A DNA stretch of 64,000 nucleotides from Notospermus geniculatus (GCA_002633025.1 NMRB01000958.1:183006-247005), one strand, 5' to 3'; positions 10,792 through 22,117 are shown, counted from the first letter of the stretch. Notes: generated from the sequence alone by a model not told the origin. Program-made: numbers and translations.

Positions 10792-11124
10792 GTAAAAATA
10801 TGATGATTAAAGTATTCTAATCGAGACGAGACATCGACGAGGCTATTTCTACGATACCAACGATTCGATTGATGTATACTTTGTCTTAATATGTGATCTA
10901 GCAGTGACGTTTGAACCAAAAAAGTTACCGGTACGCGATATGTACATTTCTTCACCATTCCTTCTGCATCTATCGGGTGCCGTTTTCGCAACTTTTTTGG
11001 TTCAAACGTCACTGCTAGATCACATATCAAGACAAAATATACATCGATCGAATCGTTGGTATCGTAGAAATAGCCTCGTCGATGTCTCGTCCCGATTAGA
11101 ACACTTTAATCATCATCTTTTTAC

Positions 11125-11158
11125 CTGTTTTCATGGGTATCTTCTCCACGTCCGCCAT
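11125..11158 (-). pseudogene. Captured first-exon-like fragment, minus arm
   Basis: Inverted twin of 10758-10791, same length and donor, with one amino-acid difference (Met to Ile at codon 7). Confidence 0.35.
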
Positions 11159-12217
11159 TTTGAATCGGTGAGGAGTAAAATGCCGACCGGCGAGTGCAGC
11201 TGCCTGGGGGGAAAAATCGGCGAGGTTGCTACTGATTCTCCACGGTGATCTTATAAGGGTATGATCTAGCATAGATGCCAGTCATTAACAGACGATGCCG
11301 ACAAATGTTTAAAATTTCATGTTGGCCGGCCTACTATAAATTGGTTTCCAAGAAGGGCTAAATACATGTACTTAAATCTATAGGTCTGCCCCCCCCCCAC
11401 CCCCACCCCCAATACTTGATTAGCCGAAAAGCAGCCGATGAAAAGCGCGTTGATTGGTGCAAATGCTACTGATTGCTCATTTGTTGAATGAGAGCGACCA
11501 ATCAACGTGATTTCATCGGCTGCTTTTCGGCCGATCGTGCGGATCGTGCACGACAGCCGTTACCGATTTCGGTACCGGTATTTAGTCCTGCCGTTGACAA
11601 TGGTTGAGATCAATAACCAATTTACCTTCACCCACCATAAAAGTCTCACTATAGACACGAGGATTGACATACACACACTGCACAAAGGTATTGCAACATC
11701 GTTTTTTCCATAATATCACGTTAATTAGTCATAAATGTTTGATTCCCAAATGTGGATGTGGTACTTTGAGGTTTATAAACCTGTTGGTTCGAAAAATTGC
11801 AAGAAAAATGTGAATCTATCATGAAAATATCAGAATATCAAAATATCACCCATTTGACATCTCGAAAACTTTGAAGTGCGAGACTACATCAGATTTTTAC
11901 AAAATGAAGACAACGGAAATTCATTCACAACTGTGAAAAAAAAAATTGCGCTGAAAATGAGCATCATTCACTTCGTGTTATTTGATATAAAAAAATGCCC
12001 ATTTTGTCAAAAATAGCTTTTTTAGAAAAAGTTATTTTTTCATGATAACTGTGGCCTTTTTTGCCATAGGACCCCCGGTATACATTCGAAAATAGATGTA
12101 AAAGTGGTAAAGGCATCAAAGAAATCCAATTTTGTAAACCCATATTGTCAGGTTATCTTTATCTAATGACATCAGACTTTCCTGAAAAGCATGAAAATCT
12201 CAAATTATCAAAATTTT

Positions 12218-12500
12218 GATAATCTCAAATATCTCAGCAACCACTCAACATATTTTGATGAAACTGAGCCCCAAATCTTTTGAAACTTCCACTCTATCAG
12301 AACTGCAACGGAAATCGCAAAAAATTACACAATAAATATTTTGATTTTTTAGGGATTGTCTGATGAGCTATTGCTAAATTACATTATTTCTAAATTTCCA
12401 AAAAATTTTGATGCAGCAATATGACCAACAAGACGTTACTATCATGTGAAACAAACCGTATTAAAATTGGCCGTAGTATTTGAAATATTCAAGGTACATA
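12218..12500 (+). repeat. Dispersed repeat R2 (AATCTCAAATATCTCAGCAACC)
   Basis: Contains CAAATATCTCAGCAACCACT, AACTTCCACTCTATCAGAA, TGATGAGCTATTGCTAAATT and ATTAAAATTGGCC. The same order of words occurs at 47490-47805 (plus) and 62850-63180 (minus), with a partial copy at 63414-63582. Confidence 0.65.
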
Positions 12501-12537
12501 TGCTGTTTTGCACTACATGTATCAGGTGTAGATAAAC

Positions 12538-12686
12538 TTAAAGCGATGTGTTAGCAAAAAATTTGAATGCAAAAGGGGACGAATGTTTGTTTACAAACAC
12601 TCATTTCCTGCATTCTGATTAGCTGTGAGGGCAATGTTTACAAACATCATCCTTCTGTTTACAAAACGACTGTCGATTCGCTTTAA
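12538..12686. mobile_element. TTAAAGCGA-type MITE
   Basis: TTAAAGCGATGTG and GATTCGCTTTAA are inverted ends next to TTAA on both sides. The internal word AATGCAAAAGGGGACGAAT and TTTGTTTACAAACACTCATT recur at 54868-54962 in a partial copy. Confidence 0.55.
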
Positions 12687-12786
12687 TTGTTGTACCAGAA
12701 CCTTCTAGCTTGCAATATGAGAACTGCGACGGGCCTTACACCATAAAGAAATACACTGGTTGCTGCGTATCTACACGTATGCTCAC

Positions 12787-13097
12787 CTGCACAATTTGCT
12801 CGTCTCGCAGTCCTGCACGTCATAAACCTTATGTTTCTTTGCATTTTTAACAAACGAAAGCTTGTACTTTGTTCCATGAGCGTTAACTCTGTGATCAACT
12901 GAAAGCACATAGCGCTTGTACTTCGAAGAGAATATTGTCGACAAAGGTGTCATGCACTGTGGTGTTTCAGAATTGTTTCTCCGTTGGCATCTTTTAGGGC
13001 AATTTAGAAGCGAATAGATATGATAATCAACATCCCTTTCGAAGACTACCTGTACCTTTAAACAAGAATGGTGCAGCCGGTGTAAAGTGCCAAAGTA
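12787..13097 (-). pseudogene. Conserved reading frame of unknown family, copy A (exon-like)
   Basis: 311 nt open on the minus strand (103 codons plus 2 nt) ending at a splice donor GCAG|GTGAGC. It is exactly the same length as copy B at 26754-27064 with the same frame open in both. Most differences I can read are synonymous or conservative in the 3' third: residues HGTKYKLSFVKN and KKHKVYDVQDCETSK are nearly identical between copies. Two CxxxC-like pairs (NCPKRCQRR and QDCETSKLC) are shared. The upstream end is bounded by an in-frame stop in both copies. I do not recognise the family. It could be a domain of a transposon protein carried by the duplicated block, or an exon of a duplicated host gene. 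Confidence 0.4.
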
Positions 13098-13937
13098 TCG
13101 CGGAGGTCAAGGGTGGAGCATAGTCATTGGTCAGGCTGTGGAGAGCAGAATCAGTGGTTGACACTGCCTCTAGTTCACGGCTGAAGCGCATTTTAGGCCC
13201 AAAGATGTCCAACATCCCAGGCGAATTAACCCCAATTCCCACCCCGCGCGTAGTCTCCAGTCAAATGCGTGCCAAAAATCCTTCGCCTGATCCAATGGGG
13301 AGCACCATTTGGTCACATGATGACTTATAGAACAAACGTGACACAGAGGCGCATTGTTCGAGAGATGCGGTTCACCAAGCACGGCCAATCACACATTGAA
13401 TCGTCATGAATAATAGGTGGCATCTGTGTACTATCAGATCAAACCCACGCGTATATTCTCGCATGGTCTGCGTGATCGGTGTTCCCTGTGTCGTTGCAGA
13501 GTTGCAGAAATCCTCAACTCTCTTCTCTTAAAAGCATGAAGCGCAAGCCTAGGGCGATATTTCGACAGATTCTAGATCTCTTGGCGACTGCCCTTTCAAC
13601 TTGCATGGCGACTAAATATTTGCATATTTGCAAATTTAGTTCCATCGTTGCCATGGGCGACTGTTTCATGGTAGCCCGAGTGATTGGATCAACAGAGCCT
13701 ATAGGCCTATTCATAAACACTTGCTAGCTTAGTTGGTTGCTAGTTGTTTACATTGGCCTCTACAAACTGGACAGCTTAGGGTAATCGTATTCGACGCCGT
13801 CGCTAGTGGAATCGTTGGTCACCTCGAATTATTGTGAGGTGTGCGGCGGGCTTTAGGTTCGCCACGTTTGGAAGTTAAAGCCAGCAGCACACCCGTAAAA
13901 TCATTCAAAAAGCCACCAGCGGGTTATATCGCCGCTG
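13098..13937. other. No gene seen; end of duplicated block
   Basis: Similarity to copy B fades after about 13190. The rest has only short frames. Confidence 0.4.
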
Positions 13938-14512
13938 NNNNNNNNNNNNNNNNNNNNNNNNNNNNNNNNNNNNNNNNNNNNNNNNNNNNNNNNNNNNNNN
14001 NNNNNNNNNNNNNNNNNNNNNNNNNNNNNNNNNNNNNNNNNNNNNNNNNNNNNNNNNNNNNNNNNNNNNNNNNNNNNNNNNNNNNNNNNNNNNNNNNNNN
14101 NNNNNNNNNNNNNNNNNNNNNNNNNNNNNNNNNNNNNNNNNNNNNNNNNNNNNNNNNNNNNNNNNNNNNNNNNNNNNNNNNNNNNNNNNNNNNNNNNNNN
14201 NNNNNNNNNNNNNNNNNNNNNNNNNNNNNNNNNNNNNNNNNNNNNNNNNNNNNNNNNNNNNNNNNNNNNNNNNNNNNNNNNNNNNNNNNNNNNNNNNNNN
14301 NNNNNNNNNNNNNNNNNNNNNNNNNNNNNNNNNNNNNNNNNNNNNNNNNNNNNNNNNNNNNNNNNNNNNNNNNNNNNNNNNNNNNNNNNNNNNNNNNNNN
14401 NNNNNNNNNNNNNNNNNNNNNNNNNNNNNNNNNNNNNNNNNNNNNNNNNNNNNNNNNNNNNNNNNNNNNNNNNNNNNNNNNNNNNNNNNNNNNNNNNNNN
14501 NNNNNNNNNNNN
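13938..14512. other. Assembly gap (575 N)
   Basis: Unknown bases only. Open frames spanning it are artefacts. Confidence 1.
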
Positions 14513-15648
14513 GCATGCACAGTGAGAAGTGTGTCTATACTGCTGTATACAAGCGGCATTTTTTACACCATCGTTGGATACGGGCGATAACCAAGAGCAA
14601 TTTAACAGCTAGTGAAAATGATGTAGGCCCTAATAGGCTTGAGAACGATATTCATTTTCACTGAGCGTCAAAAATGCCGTCGTGATAAAACTGCTCTTCA
14701 AACCGGGCCTTTATACATGCCGCCTGATCAGAAAAACTAGCAAACTCTCTTCTGTTCCTTTCCCCACTTCTGCGATCCTTACATCGACTTCCTGTGCGCC
14801 AACGTGTCAATTGTTAAGACTCTTTTGCTCACTGTTCACACTATCACTTGATGTCTCCGTTCATCGTTTGCAGCTCGTCTTCAGTCAATCCTGAAGGTAA
14901 CACATCTAGTAATAGTTTTTAATCGGGCCTTCTCCGTTAGAGCCTTCAAGTAAGGGACCCCCCCCCCCCCCAATCTTGAATTATCTTTCTCCAGAATCAT
15001 TAAAAGGTCTGTAAAACACTACCTCTTTAATGGGAATTGAAACCCCCGGTACTTTGGGTGACCCAAAGCGCTCTAAGGCCCGTTTATGGGCCTACATGTA
15101 CAAGCATACAGTATAAAAATAGTACACTGTATGGAAAACACTAGCAAACGTTCACCTTTATTATAAGGAGACGAATCAGCATTTCAAAACAAGCGATAGT
15201 TGAATGTTAGCCATGGAGACCAACGTTGAAATGTCACGTGACCGAACTAGTGCTGTGAATTTAAATGTCAACGAATTCAACTCATGCGCTGCTTCTGGAT
15301 TTGGGGGAACCCTCTGTTCCTACGGAGTGCTGCTTTAGAGAACTGGAGTTGGAGTGTAGGATCATTGTTTTCGGATGGCTGATACGTCCACTCGTGACGA
15401 TTTGGACATAAAGGGGCTAAACGTCTATGTGGTAGGCCTATCGTACTCGGTGATCTGGATGCGTATGTGTCTTCCACTAAACAAAACTGCATTTTCTACT
15501 TTTCCGGTCGGCGACCCTACGTTCGTTTAAATCTATTGTGTAGGTCTATTTGCTTCTTTTTCCTGTTCAAGTATTAAATATTCCCGTACCGTCTTTGTTC
15601 ACGATGAAGGCCCTATTTCAGTAACTTCGATTTATAATACACGTTTTC
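14513..15648. other. No gene seen
   Basis: Unique-looking sequence with a C homopolymer near 14958. No coding evidence on either strand. Confidence 0.45.
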
Positions 15649-15866
15649 TTAAAGGAGCAAGGAATTGCCACTTTTTCTCGACAGCCGGCGCCACCGTGCC
15701 ACTCTCCAACCCAGGGACTAACTACGTTGTCGGCGAATTGACCCGATTTACTACGTACATTTTGTAATGCATTTTTGTAGTTCGTCTTACTGCCGCTAGG
15801 TGGCTCCCTCTATGTCGGCAGACAAATAACGCATTTGATTTTGAGGTCCAATACCGTGCTCCTTTA
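15649..15866. mobile_element. TTAA-type MITE, copy 2
   Basis: Intact TTAA on both sides (15649-15652 and 15863-15866) with ends AAAGGAGCA and TGCTCCTTT. Core as in 1314-1525 (CTCGACAGCCGGCGCCACC). Confidence 0.75.
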
Positions 15867-16059
15867 ACCTAGGTGCACACTGACGGCAAACTTCGTGCCG
15901 TCAATATGAGCCTAGCCTTGGCAAATTAGACGGACTACCGACGGATAAACACCGACGGTGTTGTTGGAATTCAAATCCCGCTGGAATCTGAGTCAGATAA
16001 GTACATTTGTGTTGTTCAGTGGGGATTATGACACATGGCTCCAGAGGGAAACTACGACC

Positions 16060-16715
16060 GTTCGAGTTACAATAGCCGGACGCACGCAGGATTGGAGGAG
16101 AAGAAAGCAGAGAGAGAAATCATACAAAGTCAACATAACACCCCAGCCAGCAGTGGGCTGAGTTGATATTACTAATGTTATTGAGAGTGAGGCATAAAAC
16201 AGTACCTTAAAGTAGTTATTCTGGCTTGAGTTCCGTTTAGACACACGTACTTCCCTAGAGATATTATTAATACATTCCCTACTGTCAAAAAATAAGCATT
16301 TGTTATTCTCCTCGAAGTACGCAAAATAGGAACACTTCCCTTTGCAGCGACCACAGTGAACGGCACAGAGAAGCAAAATGTGGCTATGACGTAGCTCAGT
16401 GACGTCATCACGCCGTTCTCTGCACTGCGGCCTCCGAAGAAATCGCTGACCACGAACATCCAGACCGTACGCCGACAATCCAGAAGCAACGAGGTAATGC
16501 ATGTCACAGCCGATCAGGAAAACGAAAGTGGAATAGGTAAGCATGCCCTGTTTCACTTAGGGAGTCTTCCTGTTGATAGGGCAAATGCCAGTGTTGCATT
16601 TTTAAATAGAATATGGGTATTTTGTTGGAACTTACATGATGAAAGCATCGGATTTCAATCACTTGATAAAAAGTTTGGTCGCGGATCGATGTTGGTAGAA
16701 ATCAATCAATGAAGC
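16060..16715. repeat. Segment duplicated at 31120-31785
   Basis: Shared from GAGAAGAAAGCAGAGAGAGA through GCGGATCGATGTTGGTAGAA. It covers the PAN-like exon, its donor side and about 170 bp upstream, in the same orientation as the partner. Confidence 0.75.
16206..16544 (-). CDS. Secreted PAN/apple-like domain exon, copy 1
   Basis: From ATG at 16544 the frame runs 113 codons to a donor AAG|GTACTG at 16206. The start MLTYSTFVFLIG is hydrophobic and could be a signal peptide. The C-terminal part, CAVHCGRCKGKCSYFAYF then NKCLFFDSREC, has the cysteine spacing of PAN/apple-type modules (C...C, C-F-Y, C-L-F), which bind protein or carbohydrate outside the cell. A paralogous exon at 31266-31601 has the same frame; the two differ in length by exactly one codon (an extra residue before RRPQC here). 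About 170 bp upstream and 140 bp downstream are also duplicated. No further exon of this gene was found. The PAN call rests on cysteine pattern only. Confidence 0.5.
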
Positions 16716-17039
16716 TCGACGCAATGGTTCATGCGCTCGCCGCGAGGCGAAAAAATGGCGTAGCCAGCAAATTGCTTTGTCAAACCAGTCAGTAGGATCG
16801 CCTCGGGCCGGATTTTTCGAGAATATGCATTTCTGTCTCCCATCGCGCTAACAGGCCGTATTAGTTGTGGTTTTTAGCGGTATTATTTCCACGAAAGATA
16901 TCCGTAGTAAGTAAGCATATAATTATATGAATGCATAGAATGACACCGAATTTAACACGAAAATCGGGATTTTATGGTGGTCGTCTGCTTTCTGCTTATA
17001 GACCAAGCCGAAGTCGAATGTCCGCTTCTGCGCTCTGTA

Positions 17040-17160
17040 TAATTTCCCCGTGCACTCACATGTGAATTCACGCCAATAGGAGCTGTCAGCGAGTTGACCA
17101 ATAGGTGTCCCGAGTGACACCACGCGGCGACTGTCACGACTCATTCATTCTGGTGTTGGT
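17040..17160 (+). repeat. Dispersed repeat R3 fragment
   Basis: CCAATAGGAGCTGTCAGCGAG and GTCCCGAGTGACACCACGCG recur at 18128-18197 and, inverted or altered, at about 52960-53000. Confidence 0.5.
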
Positions 17161-17285
17161 CGCGGAACCGTGCACATCGAGCTCCGGTGTGTGGGCAAAT
17201 CTTTGCCGGTACGAGGCGTCGAAGGCGACTGGTAGATTGTTGGGGTGGGCTCTGCCTCTAGGTAAATATATTTTTCTTTTCCTCG

Positions 17286-17475
17286 CCGAGTAGGGCGATA
17301 TAATGTGCCGAGGAGGGCCTAAAGCCGAGGAGGGCTATAGTGTGCCGAGGAGGGCCTAAAGCCGAGGAGGGCTATAATGTGCCGAGGAGGGCACGGCCGA
17401 GGAGGGCTATAATGTGCCCAGGAGGGCACGGCCTAGTAGGGCCAGTAAAGCCGTGGAGGGCTTGTATGCCGAGGG
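17286..17475 (+). repeat. GCCGAGGAGGGC minisatellite
   Basis: About nine interrupted copies of GCCGAGGAGGGC separated by TATAATGT, CTAAA or ACG. The open frame through it is low complexity and not a gene. Confidence 0.75.
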
Positions 17476-18059
17476 GGCAGATTATTGGCCTTTGTGAGCT
17501 CGAAGTGAGGGGCGCGACAGCCACGTGCAGATGTGATGTGCAAATAGGCCCTATTAAGTTTTCACGGGGCTCTCCATGGCTGGTGAATAGGGAACGTGTA
17601 TTGGGCCTCTGGTACTGGTAGGCTATGTGTTGCATTCATGTGTATAGTAGACGGCTGGGTGGGACCGTTCAGGATCGGTGGCGCAATTGTGTTGTGTTAT
17701 ATTCGTTCGTTCGTTCATTAATCAATCATGGGTGAATGGAATGTAAGTGGTATTACAAGCTTGGGCGACGGCCAGTTTGCAGTGTGGCGTTGGGGTTTAG
17801 GAGAATGTATAATGTAATTTTGGTTGCTTTCGGCGTCCAACCAACGTGTTCTAATCACGTTAGGAAGGGGTTTTCCTCTTCCGCTGGTTGGGGGTCGGAG
17901 GCCTCCAGGGCTTGGCGTTGTGGAATTCGGGGGCCTCCGGCTCCCAAGGGAAAGGAGCATTTCGGAGGATTGAGTATTGGGAATAGTATTGGGAAGTAGT
18001 GTTGGGGGGTGCTCAATCCCCCGAAATACGCGTGATGCAAGTGGAGTCAGTGGTGATTT

Positions 18060-18415
18060 GCCGGAGACATGCCAGATTCCCTCCCAATACTTATTAGAGG
18101 AGGAACAGGAGACAAGTGGTGTCACTCGGGGACATCTAATGTCCCGAGTGACACCACGCGGCGACTGTCACGACTCATTCATTCTGGTGTTGGGCGCGGG
18201 AACAAGGGTACACAGAGTGAGGGTGGTGAGGCAAAGCAGGGGTAAGGGGGTTGGGTGCTCGGGCTGTGCGGGTACTGTTTCGATCCCCCCCCACCCGCCC
18301 TTTTCTTCCTTTAGTGCGCCATTGGTCTTCTGGTCCTCCTCATGCCAGATTCCCTCCCAGTACTTATTAGAGGAGGAACAGGAGACAAGTGGTGTCACTC
18401 GGGGACATCTAATGT
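18060..18415. repeat. Local duplication plus short palindrome
   Basis: CATGCCAGATTCCCTCCCAA to CGGGGACATCTAATGTC occurs twice (18067-18140 and 18342-18415). The first copy ends in the palindrome GTGTCACTCGGGGACAT / ATGTCCCGAGTGACACC (18119-18155). Confidence 0.7.
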
Positions 18416-18560
18416 CACTACGGCCCAATTCAATGCATATAACGGACCCAGTCATTATTGATCGAGCAGCAATCACGTAGATTTTCATGTACATTGGTCG
18501 GCTAGAACTTTGCTGCCATCTGTTGGCAATATGCGCGGCTGACTGCTCCCATTAACCGCG
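18405..18560 (+). repeat. Dispersed repeat R3
   Basis: GGCCCAATTCAATGCAT, GACCCAGTCATTATTGATCG and CTGCCATCTGTTGGCAATATG recur inverted at 52840-52965. Confidence 0.65.
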
Positions 18561-18849
18561 TAATCGGGCATTCAAGCAGCATGTTCCAGTAAGCCATTGT
18601 CAAAAATGCCGAAAGGGAAATACATGTAAAATTAAACCATCTCGCCGTTGCTTATGCCACAATGTGGCTATAACAGAGTTCTTTGTCTGCTTGGCCTAAT
18701 TCATGCATAGTTCTCCATCCCATCGCCAGATCACGACGTCGTTCACGTGCTTTTGTGACAAGTGTGTTAGGCTACCGATTGCCAGAAAAAGTGAATAAAT
18801 TTCCACGAATATGTCTGAATGTGATGGTGCCGCCTGATACGACATGTGT

Positions 18850-20265
18850 AAGTCAATTCTTAATTGCTGCCAAAAACAGGTGGACAGTGAGACTCTTTTG
18901 TATTCATTTCATTACGAAATCAACCACCGAGAAGGGCTGTGTACCATGTAGCATGGTGTTTAGTGATAATGATCGAGCAGTTTTTATGGTCCCTACATTG
19001 TCAATGTAGGGACCATCTTGATATCACTGGGTAGGTAGGAAATTTTTATTTCTTTCTATCTTCATCCACACTCAATTGGGACACGATTCCAAGAAAACCA
19101 CTCAATCACTGCAAAATCAAGTACATGTAGTACCATCATATAGTCAATATTTGTATCCAGGTCTGAAAGGGTAGATAGTTTCAAAAAAATAACTTACAGT
19201 GGTTTTTGAAGACTGTTTTATCCTGAAGTGATGAAGTTAAATATTTGCCTCAGTTTTTTTTGTTTGCTTCGGGCTGGTGCGATGGATCCGTATCCAGCTC
19301 GACCACTTTGCCCTTCCTCTGATATCTGAAGACAGTCGTCTCCTCCCCTCCCGGCCCCTTCCCCGCCTCGCCCCCCGCCCCCGCCCCTCATTCGTCTGCC
19401 CTCCCTCTCTATCTGCCTACCTTGCATGTGTCCTTCACCAGGAAGACATTCCAGGAGGATGGGAACCCCAAGAACCTGACTGCTGTGCCACAGAGTCATA
19501 CCCCTCCTTGCCCTTTCTTCATTCAATTTCCATTTTCTGATGTAGGGACCATCAAATTTGCTGTCAAGCAAATTTCACAGTTCTAGTTGTGGCTTGCTTT
19601 TTGGATAAAAGATGGGGAGCGGGCAGGAATCTACGAGAAAATCCGAACAGAAATCGGAATTTCAGTTCTGTGAGTTCTGAAAAGTAAAGGACACTGGGTC
19701 AACAAGGAGAAAAGGTGGTAGGGGCAGAAAAAGAACTGTGAACACGGGTGAGAATAGAGCCTATGTTGAAAGAACATTTGTTTCTCAAGAAGACCAACCG
19801 GGACACACAAGTCGCAGCGGGAAATCACAAGGGATTTGGATGTAAGGGTAGGGACACACCTAACGCGATTCGCATGCGATAGGGCGACGCATGCGTCAAA
19901 ACCTTTGTTTGCGTGCAGTGCGGCGGAAAATAACAAAGGCGTTGCCGCATGCGTCAACGAATCGCGTTAGGTGTGCAGCCACCCTAAGTCGCACTTCAGA
20001 GTAGTGGATGACTGGGGCTGTGAATCTAACGTCGTTCAAAAGGATTAGAATTTCCAGGAGAGATGAGACTGTTGGGCAGAAAATGTTAGTCTAACACAAT
20101 GTTCTCTTCAACAGGCGCCATTCTCATCCGTCCATAACTGCCCGATCACTATCACTAAACACCATGCTGAAAACCTGATTCACTGCCCTTCGCAGTGGTT
20201 GATTTTGTAATGAAATGAATGCGAAAGAGCCTCACTGTCCACCGTTTTTGACAGCAATTATGAAT
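18850..20265. repeat. Foldback structure, 1.4 kb
   Basis: The left arm (about 18850-18990: AAAACAGGTGGACAGTGAGA, CATGGTGTTTAGTGATAATG) and right arm (about 20130-20265: CACTATCACTAAACACCATG, CTCACTGTCCACCGTTTTTG) are inverted. The left arm ends at a second small palindrome, GGTCCCTACATTG / CAATGTAGGGACC. A Harbinger-like MITE (19846-19984) sits inside. Confidence 0.6.
19846..19984. mobile_element. GGGTAGGGACACAC MITE (139 bp), single copy
   Basis: Ends GGGTAGGGACACACCTAACG and CGTTAGGTGTGCAGCCACCC, TAA on both sides (19843-19845 and 19985-19987). Same length as the tandem pair at 27805-28085. Three-base TAA duplications fit PIF/Harbinger. Confidence 0.8.
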
Positions 20266-20598
20266 TGGGTCACACATGTCGTATCAGTCGGACAGAGCGC
20301 ACCATCACTCTCCGACGTCTGGCACCAGGATAAGTGCATGGCTCCGGCACAGCAGATTTTGACTCCACATTTTAAAATTGCTGTATTTTTGCAATGCCTT
20401 GATATATTTACCTGAAATTTTCAACATAAGGCCACATAAAAGAATTAAGCTGGTCATCGTCCCCGCTCGAACCACGAAAACGGCCCCGACCCCGTTTTTT
20501 TTCAAACTTTTTTTTCAATTTTTTTTCTTCAAAAAAGGTTCAAATTGCACTCTCAAATGTATTTTGACCATTGACATCAAATGTAAAAGTTATGGCCT

Positions 20599-20898
20599 GG
20601 TAAGTTGTGTTCCAGTTTTTTTGGCCACCCGATAATTCAGAAAAACGTTTATTGTAAATAAAATAAATGGAAATTCTCAGAATATTCCATATTTATGAGC
20701 AACTGTGTAATTGTGAGGTAACTATTTTATGAACCTCGCCTTCCTGCTGGTAAGTTGTGTTCCAGTTTTTTGGCCACCCGATAATTCAGAAAAACGTTTA
20801 TTGTAAATAAAATAAATGGAAATTCTCAGAATATTCCATATTTATGAGCAACCGTGTAATTGTGAGGTAACTATTTTATGAACCTCGCCTTCCTGCTG
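20599..20898. repeat. 150-bp tandem duplication, nearly identical
   Basis: Units 20599-20748 and about 20749-20898, starting GGTAAGTTGTGTTCCAG and ending CCTCGCCTTCCTGCT. I see only about two differences (one fewer T in the run, one T to C), so it is recent or an assembly duplication. Confidence 0.85.
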
Positions 20899-21470
20899 GA
20901 TTTAGTGCGAAAAAAACTTCAGAAATTCCTATCCACCATGGCAATATGTGTACCGTCGGACTTAGCCGTACAGTGTGATAACAATCTAAAGTTATACCCA
21001 CCACCCTTGGACTCTAGCTTTTATTATTACAGAAAAAATCTTGTTCGGTTCGATCACGAACGATTAAAATAAAACATACGACAAGTTATCATTATAGGTA
21101 CAGGAGGCTTCCTGCAAATAAACGCAGATTATGTGGCTACCGCGATGGAATCTAAGGGCTCGAACCCATTAGCGCGATTTGTCGCTGCGACGAAAAAAAC
21201 TTTCTTCGAATAAACCACTCAGCCGAAGCATTGACAAAGAAAATGTCGCTGAGCAGCAAAATTTGAGCGACAAATCGCGTCAGTGGTTGAACCCACAGTC
21301 GCGTTTTCACGCCGCTCTTTTGGGCAATAACAAAATTTTTCTACCATTGACAAAGTACATTAAATTCCTATTTATACCCTGTGAAATTGCCGCGTTTTGT
21401 CGCTCTCCTCCACAAAAATCGAGTTCATGGGTAGGCCTACAGGCCTTTTTTTGGTCACGACAAATTAGCA
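20899..21470. other. No gene seen
   Basis: Contains an inverted word pair (GCGCGATTTGTCGCTGCGAC at 21171 against ACAAATCGCGT at 21269) and otherwise no coding signal. Confidence 0.4.
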
Positions 21471-21626
21471 TACGACGACGGACGGCGAGGCAGCGCTGGT
21501 TTTCGCTCACACATCGCTTGATGTACGTCGTCGGAGGTCGAAAACTCCAATTTTACCACAGAGACATCGTGCGGCTTTTGAGAGTCGACCGTTTTCGGGT
21601 GATGTCGTCCGCCGTCAACCGACATT

Positions 21627-22117
21627 AGAGAGACTGCTATCCCGGATCCGAGATCGAGATCGGGATAGAGTAGCGCCGCGTCATCAAAAAATGACGTGAC
21701 GTCATCGTTGTTTGCGTGAACCTTATCGATCCCGTTGTCGGTTTCGGAGATAAATCGGCTGTATCTCGTATGTGTCAAACGACGTGAGGTTTACTTCAAT
21801 TTCACTTCCTTAATCTCTTCAAACTTGAGAATCGTGCTGCCAGACATTGCATTCAGTACACGTAGGTCATGTACAAACCATAAATACATGTAGCAATATA
21901 TTCCATGGCAATCTGCCTGTATTTTGATGAGAATTTTCGAATGTGAGTTTCGCTGTTCGAATGAGCGGAGGAAACTTGCAACGTGCGCCGTCATGACGTA
22001 GGGGCTCGGGATAGCAGAATACGAAACGCATGGGTCACGTCGCCGAGACCGAGAACGGGCAACAACGTCAGCGCTATCCCGATCTCGACCTCGGAACCGT
22101 GATAGCAGAAACTCCCT
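21627..22117. mobile_element. AGRGAG...CTGCTATCCCG inverted-repeat element (491 bp)
   Basis: Flanked by ATT on both sides (21624-21626 and 22118-22120). Copy A has a single ATT at the empty site near 9386. Ends AGAGAGACTGCTATCCCG and GATAGCAGAAACTCCCT with an inner GAGATCGAGATCGGGATAG inverted to CTATCCCGATCTCGACCTC. The AGGGAG terminus resembles the 130-bp MITE family at 27448-27577. Confidence 0.75.

Larger units (their letters stand above)
10668..11248. mobile_element. 581-bp palindrome carrying a first-exon-like sequence on both arms
   Basis: Arms 10668-10925 and 10990-11248 (258-259 bp) are inverted copies differing at a few positions, with a 64-bp loop. Ends TCACCGTGGAGAATCAG and CTGATTCTCCACGGTGA, flanked by TCT on each side (possible 3-bp duplication). 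Each arm contains GTTCAAAATGGCGGACGTGG or its near copy, followed 34 bases after the A of ATG by a consensus donor ACAG|GTAAAA. That gives MADVEKMPMKTG (plus, 10758-10791) and MADVEKIPMKTG (minus, 11125-11158). The ATGGCGGAC context and the donor look like a captured gene 5' end. Confidence 0.7.
10023..11336. mobile_element. Composite insertion with TAGGCCGGCCAA ends
   Basis: TAGGCCGGCCAA at 10023 and TTGGCCGGCCTA ending about 11334 are inverted ends. Copy B of the duplicated block lacks everything between them (compare 23755-23775). Inside are two further palindromes, at 10131-10652 and 10668-11248. Confidence 0.55.
9217..12065. repeat. Duplicated block, copy A, 5' part
   Basis: Aligns collinearly, at about 75-80% by eye, with 21475-24530. 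Landmarks include AATTCCAATTTTACCACAGA, CCATCTGTCTTCTGCCGATT-type sequence, GGAATCTCCTAAAACCAAAA, CAGGTTGATGAAGGTGATGA and GAGATCAATAACCAATTT. Copy A is interrupted once, by the nested elements at 10023-11336. Copy B is interrupted at least three times at sites intact here. It may be a large degenerate transposon or a segmental duplication. Confidence 0.7.

Noticed and set aside
10668-11248. 114-120-codon open frames on both strands
   Set aside because: They are mirror images caused by the palindrome; only the short ATG-donor portion looks gene-derived.
13841-14590. Long open frames across the first gap
   Set aside because: They consist of unknown bases.
17340-17621. Gly/Pro/Arg-rich frame
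   Set aside because: Minisatellite translation.
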